62,218 nucleotides of DNA from Actinomycetaceae bacterium (GTDB lineage Bacteria; Actinomycetota; Actinomycetes; Actinomycetales; Actinomycetaceae), in assembly GCA_030524055.1 (NCBI GenBank), contig JAUNHH010000001.1:109838-172055 (forward strand), given 5' to 3'. Every line of letters starts with the position of its first letter. Position 1 is the first letter of the stretch. Shown here piece by piece: positions 1 to 9,024 of this stretch. A model generated the notes under the pieces. That model saw only the letters and a program-made list of their open reading frames with translations. It was not told where the DNA came from and ran no database searches. The position numbers were made by a program, and so were the translations under genes.

Positions 1-57
1 CTTGAGCACGGAACTCTGCCTTGAGCACCAAAGTATGCCTTGAGAGCCCCACAGCCT
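1..57 (+). repeat. Three tandem units of a 19-bp repeat at the left edge
   Basis: Units begin at 1, 20 and 39, each starting CTTGAG; the first two continue as GCAC and end in TGC. The third unit has decayed. The same unit occurs in inverse orientation at the right edge (62176-62213). The array is cut by the window start, so its full length is unknown. Confidence 0.7.
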
Positions 58-257
58 CACAGGAACAGCCGCGCTCTCATATCCAGGCACCTAAAAGAGC
101 AGCTCGCGCCCACCCAGATCCTGCCCCGCCCACACACAGGCGCCCGCCCCCGGCGCCCACACACCAGCACAACACCCACCCGCACCTCCGACCAGGCAGC
201 ACCTCACACACCCGCACAGCACAACACCCACCCGGCCAGCTCACAGACAACAGCGAG
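58..257. other. C-rich, G-poor spacer without a gene
   Basis: The plus strand here is strongly enriched in C and A and poor in G. An 18-base direct repeat starting CAGCACAACACCC occurs near 167 and 215. No reading frame with a plausible start and ribosome binding site is seen on either strand. It lies downstream of the rplL terminator. Confidence 0.5.
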
Positions 258-297
258 CACAACAAAGCCCCGGGCACCCACTACGGGGTGCCCGGGG
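258..297 (-). terminator. Rho-independent terminator of rplJL
   Basis: A perfect 12-bp stem (CCCCGGGCACCC with its complement, 268-279 and 286-297) encloses a 6-base loop. It is followed on the minus strand by CTTTGTTGT. It lies about 30 bases past the rplL stop codon. Confidence 0.85.
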
Positions 298-326
298 CCC
301 TGCCTGCAATCAAGCAGAAGCAAGAA

Positions 327-716
327 TCACTTAAGGGTGACCTTACCGCCGGCTTCTTCGATTTCAGCCTTGGCCTTTTCGGCATCTTCCTTCTTGGCGT
401 TCTCGAAGATGGTGGCGGGGGCGCCGTCCACGAGGTCCTTGGCTTCCTTCAGACCAAGACCGGTGAGGGCCTTGACGACCTTCACAACGGGGATCTTCTT
501 GTCGCCAGCAGATTCGAGGACAACCTCGAACTCGGTCTTCTCTTCTTCGGCGGGAGCATCGCCAGCAGCGCCGGGGGCGGCGGCAACAGCCACAGCAGCC
601 GGAGCAGCAGCGGTAACGTCGAAGGTTTCCTCGAAGAGCTTCACGAACTCGGACAGTTCGATGAGGGACATCTCCTTGAAAGCGTCGATGAGCTCGTCGT
701 TGGAGAGCTTAGCCAT
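327..716 (-). CDS. rplL: 50S ribosomal protein L7/L12
   Basis: Product of 129 residues, the usual length. It begins [13 protein letters not shown]; an Ala/Gly/Pro-rich hinge near residues 40-60 separates the N-terminal dimerisation helices from the C-terminal factor-binding domain, which has the typical [15 protein letters not shown] segment. It forms the ribosomal stalk that recruits translation GTPases. The start at 716 is preferred over an upstream in-frame ATG at 725 because AGGAAGG lies 9 bases before 716 and directly abuts the other. It follows rplJ after a 118-base gap and ends in a strong terminator. rpoB, which often follows rplL in bacteria, is not inside the window. Confidence 0.97.
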   Translation of the reverse strand: MAKLSNDELIDAFKEMSLIELSEFVKLFEETFDVTAAAPAAVAVAAAPGAAGDAPAEEEKTEFEVVLESAGDKKIPVVKVVKALTGLGLKEAKDLVDGAPATIFENAKKEDAEKAKAEIEEAGGKVTLK

Positions 717-834
717 GTTTGGCATCCTTCCTTTGTGGGCCTGCTACGCGAGCAGTTTCTGGTGGAATCCGCGTGACAACAGTTGGTGCTGCGCAAGAGG
801 CGCGCCCAAACCGCAACCCGCGGGGCCTGTCGCG

Positions 835-1356
835 TCAGGCCGCTTCGTCCTGCTTTACACGCAGGGCGTCGATAGTGCGCACCGCCTTGGAGGGCAGAGC
901 GTTGAATGCGTATGCAGCCTGGGAAATCTTGGCCTTGAGGGCGCCAGCAGCCTTGGCCAGCAGGACCTCGCGGGATTCCAGATCAGCAAGCTTCTTAATC
1001 CCCTCAGCGGACAGCGGGGAGCCATCCAGCGCACCGGCTTTAATGACCAGGTGGGGGTTCGCCTTGGCAAAATCACGCAGCGTCTTAGCAACCTCAACGG
1101 GGTCACCGGTAACGAAAGCGATAGCTGTTGGGCCTTTCAGGTCCTCAGCGAGGAAGTCGAGACCAACTTCCTGCGCTGCCAGCCGTGCCAGCGTGTTCTT
1201 CACCACGGCGTAGTTCGCGTTATCGCCCAAGCCACGGCGCAGCTCCTTGAGCTGCCCCACGGTCAGGCCGCGGTACTCAGTCAGCAGAACGGCGCTTGAA
1301 CCGCGGAGTGCTTCCGCGATTTCAGCGACGACAGCCGCCTTGTCAGACCTCGCCAT
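835..1356 (-). CDS. rplJ: 50S ribosomal protein L10
   Basis: Product of 173 residues starting MARSDKAAVVAEIAEALRGS. It anchors L7/L12 dimers to 23S rRNA at the base of the stalk. The TEYRGLTVGQLKELR segment near residues 25-40 and the following VVKNTLARLAA are typical of L10. The start is fixed by GGAAGGAGG just upstream of ATG at 1356; a 23-residue longer frame exists but has no such site and would read into the leader hairpin. It is the first gene of the rplJL pair and sits behind a structured leader at 1391-1472, consistent with autoregulation by L10. Confidence 0.96.
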   Translation of the reverse strand: MARSDKAAVVAEIAEALRGSSAVLLTEYRGLTVGQLKELRRGLGDNANYAVVKNTLARLAAQEVGLDFLAEDLKGPTAIAFVTGDPVEVAKTLRDFAKANPHLVIKAGALDGSPLSAEGIKKLADLESREVLLAKAAGALKAKISQAAYAFNALPSKAVRTIDALRVKQDEAA

Positions 1357-1390
1357 GGTCCTCCTTCCAGTAATGTGCCGCCAGATAACG

Positions 1391-1472
1391 AAAAAACCCA
1401 GCACGCAGGCGAGCATGCCGGGCACAAAAGCGCACGATTACGCGGTTATCGCATAAAATCTCACCTGCGTCG
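1391..1472 (-). promoter_or_regulatory. Putative L10 leader RNA upstream of rplJ
   Basis: On the minus strand CGACGCAGGTGAG (1460-1472) can pair with CTCGCCTGCGTGC (1401-1413), allowing one G-U pair. The stem closes a loop of about 46 bases and is followed by a run of six T residues (1391-1396). Position and form fit the L10-binding leader that controls rplJL by feedback. The identification is by structure and location, not by a covariance search. Confidence 0.55.
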
Positions 1473-1614
1473 GAAGCTTTCGCGTTTCAGCCCGGAAATC
1501 CGGACATCCGACGGTCTTTGGCAGCCATCAATCTAACAGGTGCGCTGTAGTTGGACCAAGTTTCGGTGGTGTGCATTCCCCCACCGTTTCCAGTAGCCAC
1601 GGCAGGGTTTTTCT

Positions 1615-4323
1615 TTACGAGGGCGGGGCTTCCTCTTCACCGCCACCCCTGGCGTCATAGACCTGAAGGTAGTCTGGCACCTCCCAGGGCATTCCTTTCA
1701 GACTGCTAGCTACCCACTGGCCAATGCTGGCACGCAGAGCGGAAGCAGAAATCTCTCCGATCACAATAGGCCCCTCAAAACCGGTGGCCCGAGCAAAAGC
1801 TTCAGCGCTATCTCTGGTTGCCACAATGACAAGATCTTGGCCGCTGCGCACAGCCTCACCCCAAAGCACATCGTCGGCTGCCCCATCGGCCCTATCAGCC
1901 AGATAGAGCACATAGTGCGACAGATGGCGGGGCGCCCACGCAGGTAGCGGCCGATCAGTAATGACATGCGTTGCGGTCAGCAACATCTGTACCCACTGAG
2001 GGCTACCGGCAGCCAGGTGGATGACCTCGGCAGAGCTCGCGCCCGTACCGCCCGCACCACCGGAACCATCAAGATTACGAGTATCACCTGGCGACTCAAT
2101 GTCCAGCGCGCTCAATTCAGTATCCGGATTGCTCCACGCGGCAGGTCCTTCAGCAGCCACACCACTATGCAGCACTGGCACGGCCAGTCCCTGATCAGCA
2201 AGATACGTGGCAAGATGAGCCAGGCCCCGCCCTCGTTCATTGTCGGAAGACGACACAATAAAAACTGCGGGCGCCAACGCAGGGCCCAATCCACGTAACT
2301 CACGCGCACGCCACTTTGCGCTCAGGCCAGTAATCTCGCACGGCGCAGCCACCACTACCTGGGCGTGGCCATGATCAGAAGCACGCAGACGAAAAGAAAA
2401 ATCGCCAACAGCCAGCCCTTCCGCGGCGGGCGTTGCCTCAAGTCCACAGGGCAACAGAGTTCCCGATGGCATTCGCAGATGCGCATTCCACTGGCCTTCG
2501 TGGAGTTTGTCAGGGACGAGGGCGGCGCGCCACTGCCCTACCTCCAGGATCGATACTTCCTGCTCAATAACGGTATCTGCGCAAGTGAGGACGAAGGCAC
2601 TGGGAGACTCCACGGAACTCAATGCTTCAAGAGGGCCGGGCATGGCGTGGTCCAGCGGAATATGTGGAGACGTCGAATCACTCTTGGGCGGCAGCATTGA
2701 TGTGCGAGCTCCCCGCGGCACAGGCCACGTTCCCGCAAAGACCACACGATCCCCAGCTCGCCCGCGAGCGTCATCGGAGATGCGAGCGCTATCCGCCCCC
2801 GCTTCAGGCCCGACCTCTATCTCCATACTGTCAATGACAACGTCATCCTCGCCAGGCCACGGTGGAAGCCAGGTCTGAGCCGAAAGTGTATCGCTGCCAA
2901 TGCGCACACTCGCCCGCAACCAGCCCCCATCTTCTGGGCAACGCGGCCGATGCAGGTGCACTGCGGAGTGCGCATGTTCGCGCCAAGGGTCACCTGCGGC
3001 AAGGTCAGCCAAGGTCGTTGATTGCGGCTGAGCAGTGGGGATATCGACAACACTGCCCTGTTGATCAAGGATCTCAAAGTTCACTGCATCAAGATCGCCT
3101 GAGTCCACGCCGGGCACCACGGCCCACGCCAGCAGGCAGGCCAGGCCAGCACCTCCGGTTGTATGAGTCGCCTGCGGACAACGCACCCACGTTGCACCGG
3201 CAACAGCCCGCAGATCAGCCCTGGTAGCCCGGGTCAAACTGGTGGGCACCGGGGAGGAAAGGCGCGAGACCACTGGCAGGGTCGCCCCAAGCCACTGGCC
3301 TTCACGGTGCAGGGCACTGACCGCGCCGGTCAAATGGTATTCGCGGCAGATCATTTCCCGCTCCGCATCACTGCCGTGAGTCACTACCCACACGACCAGC
3401 CGGTCCAGGAGCGGCAGATGTGTCCACGCGGCTTCTAGGGATCCGGGCAGGTGGGTGCGGATTTGTTCTAGTGACGAGGCCGGGGCCTTCTCCCATTCCA
3501 AAGTCAGTGGCACCAGGTCGCGGCGTATCCAGCCGCCAATGAGCAGGTCTTCTCCAGCGCCGGAAAGCAGCGGCAAAAGGTCGTCAAATTCTGCGCAAAA
3601 ATCGAGGGCACGGTCACAACGCTCACTCCAGGAGGCTTCTTCGGGGCCGACCCGCATACAGGTAGGGGCCGATAGCCGGGCCGCTTCACCTGAAGCCAGG
3701 CCAGCGAGAAGACAGGAGAGGGAGACAAGGTCAACGCGATCACTAGTTGGAGGCGCTCCACGGAATGTTCCCTCGCCATCGGCTACCCCACGCACAAGGG
3801 AACGCCGCGCGAGGACGGTCCCGCCTGAGAGGGTGAGAATACAGTCTGCGGCCTGGTCAATAGACGTAATGACAGCGATCGCAGGGTTTGGGGCCGCTGG
3901 GGGATCTGCCGAGGACCGTGAGGAAGCGCAAACAACCTGGGCGCCGGTGGCTTCTACAGCGCGCAGGCAGGCAGAAAGCGCTCCTGGCAGCAGGCGCTCG
4001 TGAGCATCAAGCAGCATAAAGAATTGGGCGCGAAGAAAGTCGATCGCCCGGACCAGATCAGCAGTGTCCAGAACACTCACGCGCACAGAAGGGGTGGCAA
4101 GATTGCGGGCAATAGTTTTAAGTTCTGCTGGCGTCTGCCCCTCCCTTGACGAGGCCGGGGCCGGCGGCAAGAGAAGAATCTCCATATCATCCTGGTCTTG
4201 GGCCAGAACTGACTGGGCGGCAGCAATCAGATCGCCGCCGTGGCGACCGTCAATCACTACGCCAACCAGGGGACGGGCAAAAACTCGCTTGCGAAGGCGA
4301 GTCACCACTTCGCCCAGTCCCAT
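1615..4323 (-). CDS. Large glycosyltransferase-like protein
   Basis: Product of about 902 residues from ATG 4323, chosen because GAGGGGGGG lies a few bases upstream; an earlier in-frame ATG at 4431 lacks such a site. The N-terminus resembles a GT-A (family 2) fold: VGVVIDGRHGGDL near residue 19 and SVLAQDQDDMEILLLPP near residue 40. Where a DxD motif is expected it has FFMLLDAHERLLPG, so metal binding may be altered. The C-terminal quarter (AVFIVSSSDNERGRG onward) looks like a Rossmann or GT-B half. No signal peptide or clear membrane span is seen. A role in wall polysaccharide or glycoprotein synthesis is inferred from the fold only. It sits between rplKA and rplJL, isolated by the rplA terminator, so it must have its own promoter. 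The last codons and stop are supplied by a copy of the dispersed motif. Confidence 0.55.
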   Translation of the reverse strand: MGLGEVVTRLRKRVFARPLVGVVIDGRHGGDLIAAAQSVLAQDQDDMEILLLPPAPASSREGQTPAELKTIARNLATPSVRVSVLDTADLVRAIDFLRAQFFMLLDAHERLLPGALSACLRAVEATGAQVVCASSRSSADPPAAPNPAIAVITSIDQAADCILTLSGGTVLARRSLVRGVADGEGTFRGAPPTSDRVDLVSLSCLLAGLASGEAARLSAPTCMRVGPEEASWSERCDRALDFCAEFDDLLPLLSGAGEDLLIGGWIRRDLVPLTLEWEKAPASSLEQIRTHLPGSLEAAWTHLPLLDRLVVWVVTHGSDAEREMICREYHLTGAVSALHREGQWLGATLPVVSRLSSPVPTSLTRATRADLRAVAGATWVRCPQATHTTGGAGLACLLAWAVVPGVDSGDLDAVNFEILDQQGSVVDIPTAQPQSTTLADLAAGDPWREHAHSAVHLHRPRCPEDGGWLRASVRIGSDTLSAQTWLPPWPGEDDVVIDSMEIEVGPEAGADSARISDDARGRAGDRVVFAGTWPVPRGARTSMLPPKSDSTSPHIPLDHAMPGPLEALSSVESPSAFVLTCADTVIEQEVSILEVGQWRAALVPDKLHEGQWNAHLRMPSGTLLPCGLEATPAAEGLAVGDFSFRLRASDHGHAQVVVAAPCEITGLSAKWRARELRGLGPALAPAVFIVSSSDNERGRGLAHLATYLADQGLAVPVLHSGVAAEGPAAWSNPDTELSALDIESPGDTRNLDGSGGAGGTGASSAEVIHLAAGSPQWVQMLLTATHVITDRPLPAWAPRHLSHYVLYLADRADGAADDVLWGEAVRSGQDLVIVATRDSAEAFARATGFEGPIVIGEISASALRASIGQWVASSLKGMPWEVPDYLQVYDARGGGEEEAPPS
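1618..1629 (+). repeat. Dispersed motif, exact core
   Basis: CGAGGGCGGGGC on the plus strand; read on the gene's strand it encodes the C-terminal residues APPS of the glycosyltransferase-like protein, and the stop codon TAA overlaps its end. Confidence 0.85.
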
Positions 4324-4465
4324 AGGCCCCCCCTCACGCGGTCTGACAGTGGACAGTAGCTGCCACCTGGCTATTGGTCTCGATCCTACGATGGAGCGTC
4401 CACTTGATGTCATATCTGACTTCGGTGTCACGATATTTGTGAATTATCAAGTGCCTCCGGCGTGG

Positions 4466-4477
4466 GCCCCGCCCTCG
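4466..4477 (-). repeat. Dispersed motif, intergenic
   Basis: Full-length form continuing GTCAATG, between the rplA terminator and the glycosyltransferase-like gene. Confidence 0.85.
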
Positions 4478-4499
4478 TCAATGAAAAACCTAACAGGGC

Positions 4500-4537
4500 A
4501 GCAAAACGCCCCTGCCGCCGCGCGGGCAACAGGGGCG
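4500..4537 (-). terminator. Terminator of rplKA
   Basis: CGCCCCTG at 4507-4514 pairs with CAGGGGCG at 4530-4537, with extra GC-rich pairing in the loop. On the minus strand the stem is followed by TTTTG. It lies just past the rplA stop codon. Confidence 0.8.
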
Positions 4538-4569
4538 ATATGCGCGAAACGCTAGCGCTTAGGCCAGAC

Positions 4570-5286
4570 TCAGGAAGCGTCGTCGGTGGCCAGGTTGCGT
4601 GTCTTGGTGATATCCAAGGGGATGCCGGGGCCCATGGTGGTGGACACGGTGCCCTTGGAGATGTAGCGGCCCTTCGCGGTGGTGGGCTTCAGACGCAGGA
4701 TCTCTTCGAGGACAGCAGCGTAGTTTTCGGCCAGCTGCTCGGCGGTGAAGGAGGACTTGCCCACAATGAAGGCCAGGTTCGAGTGCTTATCCACACGGAA
4801 CTCGATACGGCCACCTTTAATGTCGCGGATGGCTTTAGCGACATCCATGGTGACGGTGCCGGTCTTGGGGTTGGGCATCAGGCCACGGGGGCCGAGGACG
4901 CGGCCGAGGCGTCCGACCTTACCCATGAGATCCGGGGTAGCAACGGCCACATCGAAATCGACGTAGCCCTTAGCGACCTTGTCAATGAGTTCGTCGCCGC
5001 CGACTTCGTCAGCTCCAGCGTCGATTGCTTCCTGCGCGCGCTCGCCAACGGCGAAGACCAAGACCCGAGCGGTCTTGCCAGTGCCGTGCGGCAGGTTAAC
5101 GGTGCCACGAACCATCTGGTCCGCTTTACGGGGATCGACTCCTAGGCGGAGGACAACCTCAACAGTTGAGTCGAATTTGGTGACGGTGGTGTCCTTGGCC
5201 AGGCGCATTGCTGCCAAGGGAGCGTAAATCTCGCCGGGGTGAATCTTTTCAGCCGCAGCGCGGTAGCTCTTTGAGCGCTTAGTCAT
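4570..5286 (-). CDS. rplA: 50S ribosomal protein L1
   Basis: Product of 238 residues, normal for L1, starting [15 protein letters not shown]. It binds 23S rRNA at the L1 stalk and often represses its own operon. Conserved L1 stretches are visible: [13 protein letters not shown] near residue 65, [10 protein letters not shown] near residue 135, and [10 protein letters not shown] after it. ATG 5286 is chosen for AAGGAG about 10 bases upstream; an upstream in-frame extension of 14 residues has no support. It follows rplK by 65 bases and is followed by a terminator, so rplK-rplA form one unit. Confidence 0.97.
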   Translation of the reverse strand: MTKRSKSYRAAAEKIHPGEIYAPLAAMRLAKDTTVTKFDSTVEVVLRLGVDPRKADQMVRGTVNLPHGTGKTARVLVFAVGERAQEAIDAGADEVGGDELIDKVAKGYVDFDVAVATPDLMGKVGRLGRVLGPRGLMPNPKTGTVTMDVAKAIRDIKGGRIEFRVDKHSNLAFIVGKSSFTAEQLAENYAAVLEEILRLKPTTAKGRYISKGTVSTTMGPGIPLDITKTRNLATDDAS

Positions 5287-5351
5287 TCTGCTTCTTCTCC
5301 TTGCAGTTGTGGTGTTCGGGCAGCGCATGCCCTACCACGGAAAATGGTCTG

Positions 5352-5783
5352 TCAGCCTTCAACGACAATGCCCATAGAGCGGGCAGTGCCAGCGATAATC
5401 TTGGACGCGGCGTCGAGATCATTCGCATTGAGGTCAACGAGTTTGGCCTGGGCGATTTCACGAACCTGATCGGCGGAAATCGTGCCAACCTTCTCGGTAT
5501 TGGGCTTGCCGGAACCCTTTTGAAGGCCAGCAGCCTTCTTCAGCATTTCAGCAGCAGGAGGAGTCTTGAGGACGAAGGTGAAGGAGCGGTCCTCATACAC
5601 GGTGATTTCGACCGGAATGATCGATCCGCGCTGAGATTCAGTGGCCGCGTTGTAGGCCTTCGTGAACTCGACAATATTGACACCGTGCTGGCCCAGTGCG
5701 GGACCAACGGGCGGGGCGGGGGTCGCGGCGCCGGCTGCAATCTGCAGCTTAATCAGGCCGGTGACCTTCTTCTTAGGAGCCAT
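5352..5783 (-). CDS. rplK: 50S ribosomal protein L11
   Basis: Product of 143 residues, the standard length. The N-terminal segment [20 protein letters not shown] is the family hallmark, including the proline-rich region targeted by thiopeptide antibiotics, followed by QHGVNI. L11 forms the GTPase-associated centre with 23S rRNA and takes part in RelA activation where present. The ribosome binding site is weak (GAAAGA). It lies 187 bases downstream of nusG and directly upstream of rplA. Confidence 0.97.
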   Translation of the reverse strand: MAPKKKVTGLIKLQIAAGAATPAPPVGPALGQHGVNIVEFTKAYNAATESQRGSIIPVEITVYEDRSFTFVLKTPPAAEMLKKAAGLQKGSGKPNTEKVGTISADQVREIAQAKLVDLNANDLDAASKIIAGTARSMGIVVEG

Positions 5784-5970
5784 GTGTTCGGGTCTTTCTT
5801 TCGTTTCGTTATGCAGTGGCTACTGCACTGGGGCGCGGCGGATTGAATGCGTGGCAATGCCACTCAATTGCCACACCCACATCTCCGTCAGGATATGGGC
5901 ATAGCTCGCGCGCGCACGAGGATCGATTCTATCTCGCACGCACGCGAGCACCCAAGTTGGGTGCCGGAGT

Positions 5971-6885
5971 TCACTTCTCCATTTTTTCGACTTGGTCGAA
6001 GCCAAGTTCCAGAGGAGTTTCGCGTTCAAAGATCGTGACGAGAACCTTGAGTTTATTGGTTTCCGGCATGATTTCAGACACGATTGCTGTCATTGTGTCG
6101 AAGGGGCCGTCGGTGACGGTCACAACTTCGCCAACCTCGAAGGCGACCTTGACCTGCTGGACAGGAGCCGGTCCTGCCTTAGCCTCAACAGCAACTTCTT
6201 CCAGGAAGTTTGGGGTCAGCAGATTCACGACCTCGTCAACGGACAGCGGTACCGGGTCATGCTGGTCGCCCACGAATCCAGTAATGGCAGGGGTTTCCTT
6301 CACCACACGGTAGGACTCGTCATCGAATTCCATACAGACAATGACGTAGCCGGGGATACGGACACGGCGAACGCGCTTTTTCGCATTCCCACGGTATTCC
6401 ATGACGTATTCATCCGGAACCTCGACGCGGAAGATTTTCTCTTCCATATTCTGGGTGGAAATACGCTGTTCGAGATTGGCTTTCACCTTGCGTTCATGGC
6501 CTGAGTAGGTATGAAGCACATACCAGTCACCTGGGGAGGCGTAGATTTCGCGGCGCAGTTTCGCAATCGCGTCCTCTTCTGCGGCAGAGGTTTCGGCGGG
6601 TTCCTCGGTGGCCTCAGTTGGGGCGGGATCCGCGTCGTCATTATCGACGAGGGCGGGGTCGCCCTCTTCTTCAGGGAGGGCCTCGGCCGCCTGGAAGTCC
6701 AACTCTCCAGCGGAGCCGGAGGCAGCGGAGGAATCGACGTCCTCCTCCTCATCAAAGTCTGGCTCGAAGTCGGCGGGATCTAAGAAATCGGCCCCGTCCT
6801 GGTCATACGTATCCTGCGGAAGCGACGATTCTGCGGGCAATGGTGAATCTGGACCTGGGGCGTCCGAGAAAATGTCGTCACTCAT
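5971..6885 (-). CDS. nusG: Transcription termination/antitermination protein NusG
   Basis: Product of 304 residues. An acidic, low-complexity N-terminal extension of about 115 residues, usual in actinobacteria, precedes the NGN domain ([20 protein letters not shown] near residue 122, [12 protein letters not shown] near 175) and a C-terminal KOW domain ([19 protein letters not shown] near 250). NusG binds RNA polymerase and links it to Rho or ribosomes. It follows secE by 86 bases, the classic secE-nusG pairing. A variant of the dispersed motif is read in frame as PALVDND inside the acidic extension, a tolerant region. Confidence 0.97.
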   Translation of the reverse strand: MSDDIFSDAPGPDSPLPAESSLPQDTYDQDGADFLDPADFEPDFDEEEDVDSSAASGSAGELDFQAAEALPEEEGDPALVDNDDADPAPTEATEEPAETSAAEEDAIAKLRREIYASPGDWYVLHTYSGHERKVKANLEQRISTQNMEEKIFRVEVPDEYVMEYRGNAKKRVRRVRIPGYVIVCMEFDDESYRVVKETPAITGFVGDQHDPVPLSVDEVVNLLTPNFLEEVAVEAKAGPAPVQQVKVAFEVGEVVTVTDGPFDTMTAIVSEIMPETNKLKVLVTIFERETPLELGFDQVEKMEK

Positions 6886-6934
6886 GGGAACCTCCTGAGG
6901 CGCGGGTAGTGGCGGCAGCGGCGGCCGAAGAAGA

Positions 6935-6963
6935 AACCCGCCTGCAGTTTCTGCTGGCGGGTT
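6935..6963 (-). promoter_or_regulatory. Hairpin between secE and nusG
   Basis: AACCCGCC (6935-6942) pairs with GGCGGGTT (6956-6963). There is no strong T-run, so it could be an attenuator or processing site rather than a full terminator. Confidence 0.4.
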
Positions 6964-6971
6964 CTATCGGC

Positions 6972-7268
6972 TTAGCCGAAGACTATTGCGGCTAGTCTAG
7001 CGAAGAGGAAGTCAAGAAGTCCGGTGTAGGCCATGATGACCACCACAAAAAAGGTCACGACAAGGAAATATGTCCATGTTTCTTTAGGTGTGGGGTAATG
7101 AACCTTTTTCATCTCAGAAATCACTTCTGAGACAAAACGGATAATCCTGGCGAAGAAACCGAGTTTTTCTTCCTCGTGATGCGCAGCTTGCGCACGTGAG
7201 CGAGTAGCGTCGGATTTAGTGCGGTCCTTGTGGACGGCCTCGCCAGCACTCTTTGCTGAGTCGCTCAT
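6972..7268 (-). CDS. secE: Preprotein translocase subunit SecE
   Basis: Product of 98 residues starting MSDSAKSAGEAVHKD. A hydrophilic N-terminal half is followed by the conserved amphipathic stretch FVSEVISEMKKVHYPTPKE near residues 38-56 and one membrane span (TYFLVVTFFVVVIMAYTGLL). SecE clamps SecY in the translocon. ATG 7268 is supported by AAAGG 7 bases upstream; the longer frame runs through the tRNA-Trp gene and is not real. It lies 48 bases downstream of tRNA-Trp, a conserved actinobacterial arrangement. Confidence 0.95.
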   Translation of the reverse strand: MSDSAKSAGEAVHKDRTKSDATRSRAQAAHHEEEKLGFFARIIRFVSEVISEMKKVHYPTPKETWTYFLVVTFFVVVIMAYTGLLDFLFARLAAIVFG

Positions 7269-7315
7269 CAAGGGCCTTTCGCTCGGAATAAAACTGCCTA
7301 ATGGGATGGCCATTA

Positions 7316-7391
7316 TGGCAGGGCAGGCGGGACTCGAACCCACAACCGCCGGTTTTGGAGACCGGTGCGCTACCAATTGCGCCACTGCCCT
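7316..7391 (-). tRNA. tRNA-Trp (anticodon CCA)
   Basis: The cloverleaf reads cleanly: acceptor AGGGCAG with CTGCCCT, anticodon loop CTCCAAA, T-loop TTCGAGT. The discriminator base is G and a CCA end is encoded (7316-7318). It directly precedes secE. Confidence 0.95.
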
Positions 7392-7765
7392 ACTGCTGGT
7401 GCCAGCCTTCACTTATCTGCGCTGGTCGAACCGGATGGTTCACCTGGCGGTGAGAAGTGAGGGATGAAACCCGCTCGCATGAGTTTAGAGATTGTCTGAG
7501 CGCCTGTCTACTTCCACAGGCCCAGGGTGATTAACGCCTCTCGTTTTGATCCCCTACCCCACCCTTCCCTCATTTTGGCACCTCGACCTGGCTCATATCT
7601 CGCACCCCGGCCTCGTTGAGGGAAATTTTGCGACGCACCAGCAGCAATTACCTGGTTACTGTATTTTTTGAGTTACTCTCAAATGACCAGAGGTCCGTAT
7701 TTCCGGCACCACGCCGCGCATTCGCGGCAAAATACGCGACCTTGTAGGGAGATAAAGGAGGCATA
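7392..7765. other. Spacer between divergent tRNA-Trp and wecB
   Basis: No gene is seen. It should hold the promoters of the tRNA-Trp/secE/nusG unit and of wecB. A variant of the dispersed motif (ACCCCGGCCTCGTTGAG) lies at about 7605, and a small palindrome TTGAGTTACTCTCAA near 7668. The part next to wecB is AT-rich. Confidence 0.5.
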
Positions 7766-8911
7766 ATGGCCGAGAAAGTGATGGTCGTCTATGGGACGCG
7801 ACCAGAAGCAATTAAATGCGCACCCGTTATTGACGCATTACGCGCACACCGAGAGCTAGAACCCTGCTGCGTCATTACCGGACAACATACGGAAATGCTC
7901 GATCAGGTCAATAGCCTTTTTGGGATCACTCCTGACGCGAATCTCCAGGTTTTCGAGGGTGGACAAGGCCTTAATCGCCTGGCGGGGAAAATTCTTGACC
8001 GCCTCGATCCTATCCTTGGCGAATTCAACCCTTCTGCCATTCTTGTTCAAGGCGATACAACCACCGTAACCGCAGCCGCTTTAGCGTCTTTTCACCAACA
8101 AATCCCCGTCATTCACTTGGAAGCGGGGCTGCGTTCAGGCGATTTGCGCTCCCCCTTTCCAGAGGAAGGAAATCGGCGGATTGTTTCTCAGATTACCGAT
8201 CTCCATTTAGCACCAACGGCAAGTTCTCGCGATAATCTTCTGCGAGAAGGGGTGGCAGTTGAGAAAATTGCCGTTACTGGAAACACGGTGATTGACGCCT
8301 TAAATGTGGCAACTGCTCTGCCCGCCACATTTGAGGATCCTATTTTGGCAGACGCCATTTCTGCGCGGCGAAAGATTCTTTTAGTGACTGCCCATCGCCG
8401 CGAAAATTGGGGCCAACCAATGGAAAATATTGGGCAGGCATTGCGGGAAATCGCGCTAGAGAATCCCGAACTTCTTATTGCTTACCCTATGCATGGAAAT
8501 CCAAAAATCCGCGAAGTTATTCTGCCCTGGATTTCCGATTTACCAAATGTCCACTTTGTCGAGTTTCTTGATTATCTGCGTTTTTCGCACTTATTGGCGG
8601 CGTCTCACCTAGTCCTGACCGATTCTGGAGGGGTTCAAGAAGAAGCTCCATCGTTAGGTAAACCCGTATTGGTCTTACGCGAAAATACGGAAAGGCCTGA
8701 AGCGGTGAGCGCAGGGACCGTGAAGTTAATCGGCACCGAGACGGGCCGCATTATTTCCGAGGTCAACACGCTATTAACGGAGACATCCGCCTACCAGGCA
8801 ATGGCGGCGGCCGTTAACCCCTATGGAGATGGGCAGGCGGCCAAACGCTGTGTCGGAGCAATTGCGGATCTTCTAGGAGTTGGCGAGCGCCTACCGGATT
8901 TCGCTTCCTAA
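7766..8911 (+). CDS. wecB: UDP-N-acetylglucosamine 2-epimerase (non-hydrolysing)
   Basis: Product of 381 residues, normal for the family. It interconverts UDP-GlcNAc and UDP-ManNAc for wall or capsule polysaccharide. Diagnostic motifs in order: GTRPEAIK near residue 10, VQGDTTT near 93, HLEAGLRSGD near 115, PFPEEGNRR, TAHRREN near 210, YPMHGNP, and the UDP-binding LTDSGGVQEEA near 288 followed by LRENTERPEA. AAAGGAGG lies 4 bases before ATG. It is monocistronic, ending at a bidirectional terminator (8983-9016). Codon choice looks more AT-rich than its neighbours (many ATT, TTT and TTA codons), which may indicate transfer, though this was judged by eye. Confidence 0.92.
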   Translation: MAEKVMVVYGTRPEAIKCAPVIDALRAHRELEPCCVITGQHTEMLDQVNSLFGITPDANLQVFEGGQGLNRLAGKILDRLDPILGEFNPSAILVQGDTTTVTAAALASFHQQIPVIHLEAGLRSGDLRSPFPEEGNRRIVSQITDLHLAPTASSRDNLLREGVAVEKIAVTGNTVIDALNVATALPATFEDPILADAISARRKILLVTAHRRENWGQPMENIGQALREIALENPELLIAYPMHGNPKIREVILPWISDLPNVHFVEFLDYLRFSHLLAASHLVLTDSGGVQEEAPSLGKPVLVLRENTERPEAVSAGTVKLIGTETGRIISEVNTLLTETSAYQAMAAAVNPYGDGQAAKRCVGAIADLLGVGERLPDFAS

Positions 8912-8918
8912 CTATCAG

Positions 8919-8930
8919 CGAGGGCGGGGC
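8919..8930 (+). repeat. Dispersed motif 3' of wecB
   Basis: Exact core starting 8 bases after the wecB stop codon. Confidence 0.85.
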
Positions 8931-8982
8931 ATATGCCCTAAGCGGTGACACCGTACTAGAGCGCGACCCCCGTATAGAGCTA

Positions 8983-9016
8983 CAGGGCCAGGTGGCGAAA
9001 TCGCCACCTGGCCCTG
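8983..9016. terminator. Bidirectional terminator between wecB and the Ser-rich gene
   Basis: A perfect 16-bp palindrome (CAGGGCCAGGTGGCGA and its complement) with a 2-base AA loop lies between convergent genes. T-rich tails are weak on both sides. Confidence 0.75.
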
Positions 9017-9024
9017 GCTTGTCA

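Noticed and set aside
1-57. CRISPR array at the window edge
   Set aside because: Units of 19 bases are contiguous, with no unique spacers of CRISPR length and no cas genes in view.
40-1299. Long plus-strand frame of 419 codons
   Set aside because: It lies antisense to rplL and rplJ, which are certain; it is a high-GC shadow without a ribosome binding site.
7269-7412. N-terminal extension of SecE
   Set aside because: It would be translated from the tRNA-Trp gene; the start at 7268 has a good ribosome binding site.
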